Below, piece after piece: positions 8,710 through 16,277 of a stretch of DNA of 46,869 nt. A program made the position numbers and the translations under genes. This DNA comes from Deltaproteobacteria bacterium (GTDB lineage: Bacteria > Desulfobacterota > Desulfomonilia > UBA1062), in the NCBI GenBank assembly GCA_018434685.1, contig JAHDOV010000033.1, positions 1 through 46,869 of the forward strand. The letters are read 5' to 3'. Positions within the stretch are counted from its first letter, which is position 1, and each line of letters opens with the position of its first letter. The notes beneath the pieces were generated by a model that was not told the DNA's origin, ran no database searches, and saw only the letters and a list, made by a program, of their open reading frames with translations.

Positions 8710-9113
8710 CCTGATCTCCTTTTGTAATAAATAATAGCTTTTCTCTTCGCCTAACTCAAAATAAGCGGCGGCCGTAAGAAATCCGCTGCATTGCCTTGTT
8801 CAAGTCAGTCGCTTTTGCGGCAGGGAAAGATCCCATTCTTGAACATACTTGATATAATACATCTTCCTATTGAATAGACAAGATATTTCGGTGAGGAATC
8901 TTCAAAATAATAGGACATGAAGTGGGTATTTAGGGCCGCCCATGTACATCTTCCATTTATATCATATATATAAAAGGGTTACAGGGTAGGTTCGTTTCAT
9001 CGTGAGCAAAGCACATATACTCCTCTTGGATGAAATCAGGGGGTGTCTGCATAGACATGAGAAAACAGGCCCGGTCAGCTGGTTTCGGGCAATCAGAAAG
9101 GTTGACGATAATG
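8710..9113. other. 404-bp intergenic interval, AT-rich, no gene seen
   Basis: Upstream of the RRM gene and downstream of the YaiI/YqxD gene (both minus). It contains AT-rich tracts such as the TATATATA-like run near 8961-8973 that could hold the RRM promoter, but no -35/-10 pair is convincing. Confidence 0.4.
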
Positions 9114-9581
9114 TCAGGCGGAATTGAAGGGCTGTTTGCGACGGATCGATTGAATCAATTCGTCGAGTTGTTGAAGAAAACGTGATCGGTCACGCTTCGT
9201 CAGGGGCGGCGGCCCGCCTGTTAGCTCCCCTGCGCCACGAAGTTCCGTCAACAGGTCGCGTATCGCGACGGCCTCGCCGATGTTGTCTTGAGTGAACAGC
9301 TTTCCTGTTGGACCGAGTACAAGTGCGCCTCCCTTCAGACAGCGGCTTGCAAGGGGAATGTCAGCAGTCACCACGATGTCGTGAGGCTGCACATGTTCGA
9401 CAATCCAATCATCGGCCGCATCAAGTCCATCCTCGACAACTTCGAGTGCAATCCACCGTTCCTTCGGGACTCGCATCCAGGAGTTGGCCACCAGGGTGAC
9501 AGTGAGGCGATATCGGCTTGCAACGCGGTACACCTCGGGTTTGACCGGACACGCATCGGCATCGACAAAGATGTGCAGCAA
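9114..9581 (-). CDS. YaiI/YqxD family (DUF188, UPF0178) protein
   Basis: A 155-residue protein of the conserved DUF188 family. It begins with the family signature IFVDADACPVKPEV (residues 4-17), a PIN/NYN-like acidic strand, and keeps the central VVTADIPLASRCL (about 71-83) and the closing R-x-x-FLQQLD segment near 135. A nuclease-like fold is proposed for the family, but no function is established to my knowledge. The length is normal. The start is fixed by the conserved N-terminus; a GGAGG lies rather far upstream (about 17 bases). Confidence 0.9.
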   Translation of the reverse strand: MLHIFVDADACPVKPEVYRVASRYRLTVTLVANSWMRVPKERWIALEVVEDGLDAADDWIVEHVQPHDIVVTADIPLASRCLKGGALVLGPTGKLFTQDNIGEAVAIRDLLTELRGAGELTGGPPPLTKRDRSRFLQQLDELIQSIRRKQPFNSA

Positions 9582-9695
9582 ACTAAAGTCCTCCCATCAC
9601 CCCGGATCTTGTCCGGGTGTTGCCTGGCGAGAAGCTCATCCGCAGTGGTTCGGCCAAGAGGTGGCGCTGTGGGGTGCAGCTTCGGGTTGAGCCCA

Positions 9696-10037
9696 TTATT
9701 CATTCTCTCTTTCTTTTGGCAGATAATCCTCTCTCACAGGCGAAAACACTTCAATGGCAACTGAGTCTTCCAGGATTTCGGCCCCGTGTTCGACACCACC
9801 CGGGATACACCAGCTGTCACCTGCGTGTGCATCGCACTCCTCAGTACCGATGGAAAGGCGAATGTGGCCCTTCACAAGGAATCCTGACTGCTCGTGAGGA
9901 TGAGCGTGCCGGGGCAGGGTACTGCCTTTTCTCAGCAGGAATTCCGTCATCAGGGTCTTTTCGCCATACACCAGCGTCTTCTGTTCGATTCCATTTATAG
10001 CCGGACGGTAGCCACCTTTGCTGTGTTTTTCGAACAT
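9696..10037 (-). CDS. Cupin domain protein
   Basis: A 113-residue single-domain cupin, a small beta-barrel that usually binds a metal. Cupin motif 1 is visible as RHAHPHEQSGFLVKG (about 44-58) with two His and the Glu ligand, and motif 2 as GDSWCIPGGVEHG (about 71-83) with the third His. It is similar in size and motifs to the cupin at 35785-36102. The start at 10037 is preceded by AAAGGA; the longer frame to 10088 would overlap the DUF1003 remnant. The substrate is unknown. Confidence 0.85.
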   Translation of the reverse strand: MFEKHSKGGYRPAINGIEQKTLVYGEKTLMTEFLLRKGSTLPRHAHPHEQSGFLVKGHIRLSIGTEECDAHAGDSWCIPGGVEHGAEILEDSVAIEVFSPVREDYLPKERENE

Positions 10038-10047
10038 ACACAATCCT

Positions 10048-10248
10048 TTACCACGTCTGTAATTCCCTTTGTATGGCAAGTGCATCAAGCCTGTCCTTCT
10101 GTGTCTGGCGGTTTTGAATCATCATGATTATCGGCGCCTGGATTCCAGCCATCATGGACAATACCAGATTCAGCAGTATGTATGGATAGGGATCGAACGC
10201 ATGTCTATTCACTTCTCGGGGCACGGCCCGGCGCCTCCCCTCAATCAT
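10048..10248 (-). pseudogene. DUF1003 membrane protein remnant
   Basis: The frame encodes the most conserved part of DUF1003 proteins, FDPYPYILLNLVLSMMAGIQ and then APIIMMIQNRQTQKDRLDAL, one transmembrane helix followed by the amphipathic helix. Intact members are usually 150-200 residues with an upstream first helix. Here the N-terminal part before the FDPYP motif is replaced by an unrelated Arg-rich stretch, and the protein stops soon after DRLDAL. I call it a fragment cut at both ends, lying 10 bp upstream of the cupin gene. Confidence 0.65.
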
Positions 10249-10680
10249 GTGAACGCTCTCATATGTACCACCTGAGAGTCAAGGTGTACCTTGGAGGGCA
10301 TCCCGACGATTGCCATAAGCGCTATTAGAAGGTCGCAATATTAAGTCGTACAGCCATTATGAAAGGCGCAATTATGCGACGTCTAAGAGATCGCATTATT
10401 TAACAGTACAATAGAAAAAAACCAGATAACAGTATGTTACAACCATATTATCAAATGGCATGTTGTATGCATAATGTGTGTAAAAGTACATATAAGACAG
10501 TGTAGATTTAACTGCTTGAGATATATGGCAACAAGAACAAAGCAGAATATTCCCAAATGATGGCTTGCCTTGATTGTGACAACGGCTACCGCTCATGTCT
10601 TTTATCTGGCAATACCAATTGGAAATATAAGTACTCAAATCAATCAACGAAGAGAAGTATACAACATCGAGGAGAGCCAC
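10249..10680. other. 432-bp AT-rich leader region with three copies of a TCGCAWTATT-like motif
   Basis: No gene is supported. Three related short motifs occur: TCGCAATATT at 10333-10342, the inverse of TCGCATAATT at 10370-10379, and TCGCATTATT at 10391-10400. Their spacing resembles the end of an insertion sequence or a recombination/operator site. The region must also hold the promoter of the downstream redox/radical SAM cluster; a GAGGAG ribosome site ends it at about 10669-10674. Confidence 0.35.
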
Positions 10681-11820
10681 ATGAGTACGAGAGAAGCGGC
10701 CGTAACCGAACGCGTCGGGTATTCCTGCCTTGTCGAAGAAGTCGCGTTGAAATGTATCGAGTGTTCTTTATGTGTCCAGCAGTGTGAGTTCCTGAGCCTG
10801 TTTTGTGAATCCCCACGGCAACTGGCAGTCAGTTTCATGCAGGGGGATCTTGAGAAAGACTCCTATATTCCCTACCTCTGTACCCTGTGCGGCCTTTGTG
10901 AAGAGGTCTGCCCGCTGGATCTGAATATTGGTGACATGTGTTTTGAGGTGCGGCAAAAACTTGTGCGTAACGGAATCGGCCCGTTGCCTGCGCATGCCGC
11001 TGTGGAGAAGGAACAGAAAAGGGTAATGTCGGATCATTTCAGTCTGTCGTTTCCGGACCCGGCCACCGGAGGCTGCAGCAGGGTATTCATCCCGGGATGT
11101 CATTTGAGCGGATACTCGCCCGCCTTGGTCATGGCATCCTATGACTGGTTGCGAGAGCGACTGCCCGATACCGGCTTCATGCTGCGCTGCTGTGGTGCCC
11201 CAAGCCGCGATCTTGGTCAGCAAGACGTTTTTGAAGTGATGATGGCCGATATGCAGGCAGAGATCGCCGGAATGGGTGCCACCGAGATCATTGTGGCCTG
11301 CCCTAAATGCGGCAGCACCATCAAGACATGCTCTTTACCGTTCACCGTGAAGACCATCTACGAGATAATGGCCGAGGCAGGCCCAATAAAAACCGCTTTC
11401 AGAGGCGAACACACCTTTGCCCTGCACGATCCGTGTTCCGGACGTCGGGACGGGTACACCCAGGAATGTGTGCGCTCGATCTTGCGGTCATCGGGCTGCG
11501 AGGTGGAAGAGTTCAGGAATCATGGTACCGGAACCACCTGCTGCGGCATGGGTGGCATGGTGGCATATGTGTCGCCTGACATGAGCGATGCCGTCAGGGA
11601 CAGACGTCTGGAAGAGACTCCGACCGAGATAGTGACCTATTGCGCCGGTTGCCGGGATGCCTTTGCCGGCCGGCGCCCGGCCCTCCACATCCTTGACCTG
11701 CTCTTCAATCCCGATTGGGAAGACGACCTCGTCAGGCCACCTCACAACCGGGCTATGCAGCAGGATAACCAGTGGATTCTCAAGACACTGCTTAGTAAAA
11801 AGTATGGGTTACAGGACTGA
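10681..11820 (+). CDS. HdrD/GlpC-like (Fe-S)-binding oxidoreductase with two CCG domains
   Basis: A 379-residue cytoplasmic electron-transfer protein. The N-terminus carries two 4Fe-4S motifs, C25-C28-C31-C35 and C67-C70-C73-C77 (the last followed by Pro). Two cysteine-rich CCG modules follow: CPKC 207-210 with CCG 170-172, and CCG 287-289 with CxxC 321-324. This layout matches heterodisulfide reductase subunit D, GlpC and related dicluster proteins, where CCG domains hold a non-cubane cluster for disulfide chemistry. No flavin partner is adjacent. GAGGAG precedes the ATG at 10681. It is first in the seven-gene cluster and presumably delivers electrons to it. Confidence 0.88.
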   Translation: MSTREAAVTERVGYSCLVEEVALKCIECSLCVQQCEFLSLFCESPRQLAVSFMQGDLEKDSYIPYLCTLCGLCEEVCPLDLNIGDMCFEVRQKLVRNGIGPLPAHAAVEKEQKRVMSDHFSLSFPDPATGGCSRVFIPGCHLSGYSPALVMASYDWLRERLPDTGFMLRCCGAPSRDLGQQDVFEVMMADMQAEIAGMGATEIIVACPKCGSTIKTCSLPFTVKTIYEIMAEAGPIKTAFRGEHTFALHDPCSGRRDGYTQECVRSILRSSGCEVEEFRNHGTGTTCCGMGGMVAYVSPDMSDAVRDRRLEETPTEIVTYCAGCRDAFAGRRPALHILDLLFNPDWEDDLVRPPHNRAMQQDNQWILKTLLSKKYGLQD

Positions 11821-11868
11821 CGAGGGATACTTATCTCGCAGGATAACAAAAGTGAAAGGAAGACACCG

Positions 11869-12168
11869 ATGAGTATTTGGGGTGATGGTTCAACGCAGCA
11901 CAAGTCGATCAAAATTATTATGAGTGAGAGTACGCGTATGGCTACCCGGCAGAGGAATTTATTCGAGAAGGAATTTCCTCAATTCATCATTTATAACGCC
12001 GAAGAAAGCAATGAAAAGATGTATTCTAAAGAAGATGGTCGGTTTCTTGCCAACGGTGTCATCGGCGAAATGCTGGTGCATGTGGAATATTCGATAACTG
12101 AAGAGGCAGGCGAGAAGGTCTACAACGTGATTGCGGTCTATGCCTGCCGGACACAGATCAAGGGGTAA
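11869..12168 (+). CDS. Unrecognised 99-residue protein in the redox/radical SAM cluster
   Basis: I do not recognise this family. It starts at ATG 11869 behind GAAAGGAAG and ends 3 bp before the next gene, so it is translationally linked to the mini redox protein. The sequence is soluble, mixed alpha/beta, with a Lys/Arg-rich first half, a central acidic stretch (AEESNEKMYSKEDG, about residues 44-57) and a beta-rich C-terminus with a single Cys in YACRTQIKG. No signal peptide or membrane segment is present. Its tight position suggests a small accessory or scaffold subunit. Confidence 0.75.
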   Translation: MSIWGDGSTQHKSIKIIMSESTRMATRQRNLFEKEFPQFIIYNAEESNEKMYSKEDGRFLANGVIGEMLVHVEYSITEEAGEKVYNVIAVYACRTQIKG

Positions 12169-12171
12169 GAC

Positions 12172-12369
12172 ATGGATGAGACACAATGGTATTGCGCAAA
12201 GTGTAATGAAAAGATGACCAAGAAGAAGATTCCAACCATATTCATGGGAAAAATAGGATTTGAAGAGGGATATTTCTGCCCCAGGTGCAAGACGAGATTC
12301 TTTAGCGAAGATGTTGTCCAAAGGAGTATTGCAGCCAAAGAGGTTGACGCAGAAGGCAAGCTGCAGTGA
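12172..12369 (+). CDS. Two-CxxC mini redox protein (zinc-ribbon/rubredoxin-like, DVU_1557-type)
   Basis: A 65-residue protein with CAKC (residues 8-11) and CPRC (about 37-40), spaced like a rubredoxin or zinc ribbon, separated by a beta-hairpin segment. It would bind one Fe or Zn. From memory it resembles the small redox proteins that sit beside a methyltransferase and a radical SAM (seleno)protein in Desulfovibrio (DVU_1556/1557 region); this needs a profile search. AAGGGG lies just upstream of the ATG, overlapping the end of the preceding gene. It may pass electrons from the HdrD-like protein to the radical SAM enzyme. Confidence 0.75.
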   Translation: MDETQWYCAKCNEKMTKKKIPTIFMGKIGFEEGYFCPRCKTRFFSEDVVQRSIAAKEVDAEGKLQ

Positions 12370-12406
12370 ACCGGGTTGTCCGGAAGGGCAGGAATGGTGT
12401 GCTGTG

Positions 12407-13195
12407 ATGAAAGAGACGGTCGTTCAGGCCTATGAGTCGGATACATTCAATCGAGCCCTGGATGAAAGCCTGCACCCCGGGGGGCTCGATCTTACCGAAT
12501 ACATGGCCTGTACCGCCGGGATCACAGAAGATTCGGTCGTTTTAGACATAGCGACCGGGCGGGGGACCTCGGCGTGTTTCCTGGCTGGGTTTTGTAATTG
12601 CTGTATCGAAGGCATCGATCTTTCGCGTGCGTCACTGTCGCAGGCTCGGGCCAAGGCCGCCTGTCAGGGTGTGTCACACAAGGTGCGGTTCCACCTGGCG
12701 GATATCGAGGAACTCCCGTTCAAGGATGCAGCATTCGACTACGTCGTCAGCGAATGCTCCTTTTCCCTGCTGCCCGACAAGTCCGCCGGGGCCACAGAAA
12801 TCGCGCGTGTGCTCAAACCGGGCGGGAAATTCGCCTTTACGGACATGTTTCTTGAGCACCGGTTCAGCGATGAACTCAAGAGCCTGGTGCCTTTTGATTG
12901 CTGTTTTACAGGAGCGCAGACCCGCGATGATTATGAAGCCCTGTTTGGGCTGGTTGGTCTCAAGTCGCAGCTTTTCGAAGACCACTCCTTTTCCCTGCGC
13001 GAAATCACTGACAAACTTCGCGGGGAATACGGATCGCTTCAGGTCTTCTGGAACCAGTTCGGCAAGGGCACGGCATCACTATGCACCGGTACACCTGATG
13101 CGGGCGGAAGTTGCGAAGGCTATGGCAGCCTCTGGAAAAGGGTCTTTGCCGAGGGTAAGCCGGGATACTGCCTGATGGTGATGGAAAAGGTCTGA
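12407..13195 (+). CDS. Class I SAM-dependent methyltransferase (DVU_1556/TrsM-like)
   Basis: A 262-residue Rossmann-fold methyltransferase. Motif I is VVLDIATGRGTSACFLA (about 46-62), the acidic motif II is GIDLSRASL (about 68-76), and motif post-I/III is FHLADIEELPFKDAAFDYVV (about 97-116), the ubiquinone/menaquinone-biosynthesis-like subgroup. The opening YESDTFNRAL...HPGGLDLTEY is typical, as I recall, of methyltransferases in Desulfovibrio radical SAM clusters. The start at ATG 12407 (or GTG 12404) is chosen because longer frames overlap the redox gene; the ribosome site (AGGAA) is weak, so translation may be coupled to the preceding gene. The substrate is unknown. Confidence 0.85.
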   Translation: MKETVVQAYESDTFNRALDESLHPGGLDLTEYMACTAGITEDSVVLDIATGRGTSACFLAGFCNCCIEGIDLSRASLSQARAKAACQGVSHKVRFHLADIEELPFKDAAFDYVVSECSFSLLPDKSAGATEIARVLKPGGKFAFTDMFLEHRFSDELKSLVPFDCCFTGAQTRDDYEALFGLVGLKSQLFEDHSFSLREITDKLRGEYGSLQVFWNQFGKGTASLCTGTPDAGGSCEGYGSLWKRVFAEGKPGYCLMVMEKV

Positions 13196-13221
13196 GGTGA
13201 TCGCTTCGTAAAGAAACAACA

Positions 13222-13240
13222 GTGCGACCGTAAGTCGCAC
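13222..13240 (+). promoter_or_regulatory. Small hairpin between methyltransferase and radical SAM genes
   Basis: Perfect 7-bp arms GTGCGAC (13222-13228) and GTCGCAC (13234-13240) around the loop CGTAA, in the 125-bp gap inside the cluster. No T-run follows. It could tune read-through or mRNA stability. Confidence 0.35.
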
Positions 13241-13320
13241 CGCGCGGTGCCGGATGTCGCCACACAGCCTGCGAGCGGATTCTGCAGGTATGCCTGATTC
13301 GAAAACGACAAGAGGATACC

Positions 13321-14691
13321 ATGATAGAAGACAAGATAATCACGCGAAGCCTGTGTCCACAATGCCTGCGGGAGATCCCCGCCTTCAAGGTGACAGATGG
13401 CAAAGACGTGTTCATCGAGAAGATCTGTCCGCAGCATGGATATTTCAAGACGGTCATCTGGAGGGGGCATCCCTCTTACGAGGAGTGGGGCAGGGGGGAG
13501 AATGCGCCCGGACCGCAGCATGACCTGACCCGGAGCGAACACGGCTGTCCACATGACTGCGGGCTGTGCACGCAGCACAAGGCGCGGACCTGCACGGTCC
13601 TCATGGAGGTGACAAACCGTTGCAACCTGAACTGCCCGGTCTGTTTTGCCAGCGCCGAAAAGACCGGCATTTTCGAACCCGATCTGGACGGGATTCGTGC
13701 CATGCTCGAGGCCGTAGTCACCTCCGGCGGTCCGTATCCGCTGCAGATCAGCGGCGGCGAGCCCACGGTGCGCGATGACCTGGCCGCCATCATTTCCATG
13801 GCCAAGAAGATGGGATTTCCGCATGTGCAGGTCAACACCAATGCCCTGCGGCTGGCCAGGGAGCCGGACTATCTCCTGGAGCTCAGGGATGCCGGACTGG
13901 ACATGGTCTACATGCAGTTCGACGGCGTCAGCGATGATGTATACCGGCGCACGCGCGGCGCCGATCTCGTGGCCGTGAAGGAAGAGGCCCTGAAAAACTG
14001 CACTGCGGCCAAGATTGCGGTTCAACTGGTCCCCACACTTATTCCAGGGGTTAATACGCACCAGACAGGTGCAATCATTCAATATGCCAAGAAATGGATT
14101 CCGGTGGTCAAAGGCGTTCATTTTCAACCGGTTTCCTATTTCGGCCGTTACCCGACGGCACCAGGCGATGCGCAAAGGGTAACCCTGCCCGAGGTGCTCC
14201 GGGACCTGGAAATTCAGACCGCAGGCGAGATAAAGGCCGTAAACTTTCTCCCGCGTCGGCGCAGCGATTCCCACTGCGGCTTTTCAGGCTTCTTTATTCT
14301 GGATGAGAACAACACCCTGCAGCCAACCACCTTCTTCCGGCTGCAGGAGCCTTCGTGTTCGCGCTGCAGCGATATACAGGGACGTCCGGATCCATCGGAA
14401 CACTTCCGTCGGTTTATTCAGGAACGCTCGGTTTATGTGGAGCCGTCGATGGAGGACCAAAGGTCGCAGAACGAACTTGAGCGGTTTTACCAACGGGCCC
14501 GCTCGCACTACCTGTCGATCTCGGGCATGCCTTTCCAGGATGCCTGGACTATCGATCTCGACCGGTTGCAGGGGTGTTGCATCCATGTCATCTCGCCTGT
14601 CACCCGTCGGTTGATCCCATTTTGTGCCTATTACCTGACCGGCTCCAACGGTCAGAGACTGCCGGGCAAGGGTTTTTTGCCCGGTCTCTGA
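13321..14691 (+). CDS. Radical SAM protein, tetraether-synthase-like (TrsS/MJ0619-type) architecture
   Basis: A 456-residue enzyme. The radical SAM cluster ligands are C101, C105 and C108 (CNLNCPVCFA), followed by the SAM-binding ISGGEPT (143-149). Upstream is an unusual cysteine-rich N-terminal domain: CPQC 12-15, CPQHG 36-40, and CPHDCGLC 76-83. Further Cys occur in HCGFSG, CSRCSD, QGCC and PFCAYY near the C-terminus. This N-terminal layout is that of archaeal tetraether lipid synthase homologues and of a radical SAM (seleno)protein group in Desulfovibrio. No in-frame TGA is seen, so this is a Cys form. AGAGG precedes the ATG. The reaction is unknown: radical C-C or C-S chemistry on an acyl or thiol substrate is plausible. 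Confidence 0.85.
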   Translation: MIEDKIITRSLCPQCLREIPAFKVTDGKDVFIEKICPQHGYFKTVIWRGHPSYEEWGRGENAPGPQHDLTRSEHGCPHDCGLCTQHKARTCTVLMEVTNRCNLNCPVCFASAEKTGIFEPDLDGIRAMLEAVVTSGGPYPLQISGGEPTVRDDLAAIISMAKKMGFPHVQVNTNALRLAREPDYLLELRDAGLDMVYMQFDGVSDDVYRRTRGADLVAVKEEALKNCTAAKIAVQLVPTLIPGVNTHQTGAIIQYAKKWIPVVKGVHFQPVSYFGRYPTAPGDAQRVTLPEVLRDLEIQTAGEIKAVNFLPRRRSDSHCGFSGFFILDENNTLQPTTFFRLQEPSCSRCSDIQGRPDPSEHFRRFIQERSVYVEPSMEDQRSQNELERFYQRARSHYLSISGMPFQDAWTIDLDRLQGCCIHVISPVTRRLIPFCAYYLTGSNGQRLPGKGFLPGL

Positions 14692-14701
14692 GGATTGAGA
14701 T

Positions 14702-15889
14702 ATGTCACTTGCAAGCAGGAAATTTAAGGCAACAGCGCCCAAGGCCATCGACGACGGGGTCATTACCGAAAAGGCCCTTAAAGATTTCGAATGCCGGGTC
14801 GGGTCGCAGCTGCGGATAAGAAATATCTTCAACGAGATTGCATCCAAGGATGCGATCCGCAAGTTTGCCGATGGTATCGGTGACGGCAACCCCCTGTGGC
14901 GCGAGGCGGCCTATGCATCGCAGAGCGAATATGGTTCTATCGTTGCCCCGCCGTCGTGGCTCAACAGCGTATTTCCGACCTGGGTGCTGCAGGGACTGCC
15001 CGGGGTGCATGCCATTCATATCAGCACCGGGTGGGAGTTTTACCGGCCCGTCTACCTGGGAGATACAATCACCCCGCAGTGTTTCTTTACCGGGTTCGAG
15101 ATCAAATCCAACACCCTGGCCGGTCGATCGGTCATCGAACGCCAGGAGGCACGGTATTTCAACCAGGCCGGCGAACTGGTGGCAATGGCTCAACCGGTGG
15201 GTTTCCGTTCGGAACGCACCTCGATTCGCCAGAACAGGAAATACATGGACCTCGAGCTCCCGCATCCCTGGACCGAGGAGGAACTCCTGGAGATAGAAGA
15301 TCAGGTCCTGGGCGAGGAAATCCGCGGTGCAAACCCGCGTTACTGGGAGGATGTCGAATTGGGCGAAGCCCTCACGCCGGTTGTGAAGGGACCTCTGGGT
15401 ATGACCGATGCCCTGGCATTCTGCATCGGTGCGGCTCCGGTGCAGATCAAGGCCCACGGCCTGGCGCTCAAAGAGTATCGCAAACATCCGGCCTGGTGCT
15501 TTCGGGATCCGGTAACCTGCGCCCTGGAACCGGTCTACGGGGTGCATTACAACAAGGCTGCTGCCAACGCCTGCGGCCTGCCTTACCCCTACGATGCCGC
15601 GGTGCAGCGAAACTGCTGGCAGATTCATCTGCTGACAAACTGGATGGGCGATCAGGGCTGGTTGCAGCGTTGTTATGCGGAGTATCGCAAATTCGTGTAT
15701 TTTTCGGATGTTGTCTGGCTTACTGGCCGGGTCGTGAAGAAATATATTGATGAAAAAGGGGAGAGTTGCGTGGACATCGAAACCCGGGCCGAAAACCAGC
15801 GCGGCGAGGATGTCATGCCGGGTAGGGCAACCGTGCTGCTGCCATCGAGGCAAACCGGCTATTGTCCTCTCGAGCGCAGGCTGCGGTGA
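14702..15889 (+). CDS. MaoC-type double-hotdog acyl-CoA dehydratase-like protein
   Basis: A 395-residue protein with two hotdog domains. The N-terminal half resembles the FAS1-type dehydratase domain (FADGIGDGNPLWREAAYA near residues 57-74, then VAPPSWLNSVFPTWV and GWEFYRPVYLGDTI), which keeps the D-x-N-P-x-x segment of R-hydratases. The C-terminal half keeps VELGEALTPVVKGPLGMTD and the late YRKFVYFSDVVWLTGRV. It should act on a beta-hydroxyacyl or enoyl-CoA/ACP thioester in the cytoplasm. It begins 10 bp after the radical SAM gene with GAGGATTGAG upstream, so the two are co-transcribed. Confidence 0.83.
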   Translation: MSLASRKFKATAPKAIDDGVITEKALKDFECRVGSQLRIRNIFNEIASKDAIRKFADGIGDGNPLWREAAYASQSEYGSIVAPPSWLNSVFPTWVLQGLPGVHAIHISTGWEFYRPVYLGDTITPQCFFTGFEIKSNTLAGRSVIERQEARYFNQAGELVAMAQPVGFRSERTSIRQNRKYMDLELPHPWTEEELLEIEDQVLGEEIRGANPRYWEDVELGEALTPVVKGPLGMTDALAFCIGAAPVQIKAHGLALKEYRKHPAWCFRDPVTCALEPVYGVHYNKAAANACGLPYPYDAAVQRNCWQIHLLTNWMGDQGWLQRCYAEYRKFVYFSDVVWLTGRVVKKYIDEKGESCVDIETRAENQRGEDVMPGRATVLLPSRQTGYCPLERRLR

Positions 15890-16277
15890 TGGAAGCGGAC
15901 CCGGCAAGATCACATATCAGAAGCAAGAATGTACACAAGGGAGTCAACTGCAAAACTTATAAGGTGCATAACTTCTTGCGAAGCCTGCCCTCGCAAGGCA
16001 TGGAGAGGGGGCGAGGTTGTTGAAAAACTGGATTGCAGCGTCCGCGGGAATGACAAATACGGACCTTCGCACGTACCTCAAGTGATAAGAACTCAGGTAG
16101 GTAGCCTGAAGGCTGTCAGGAAAAGCGGACACAGGACATACTTTGAGGACATATTTTATGAGAAGATGTGCCGTTTCTTCGCCAAAATGCGTCAATCGTG
16201 CTTTTCGGGTTCCTTCAGCCTTCAGACTAAATTGCTTCAGCCTGACTACGTGAGTAGTTACAAAAAAGGAAGAGATT
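15890..16277. other. 388-bp gap inside the cluster, no gene supported
   Basis: Between the hotdog and ligase genes. A 119-codon open frame runs through it on the plus strand, but it lacks a ribosome site and any recognisable motif, and reads across the ligase start. AGGAAGAG at its right end (about 16268-16275) serves the ligase. No strong hairpin was found. Confidence 0.4.

Noticed and set aside
13120-14274. 384-codon antisense frame under the methyltransferase and radical SAM genes
   Set aside because: It runs across two well-supported genes and the gap between them; no family features.
14705-15913. 402-codon antisense frame under the hotdog gene
   Set aside because: The hotdog protein has clear family motifs; the antisense frame has none.
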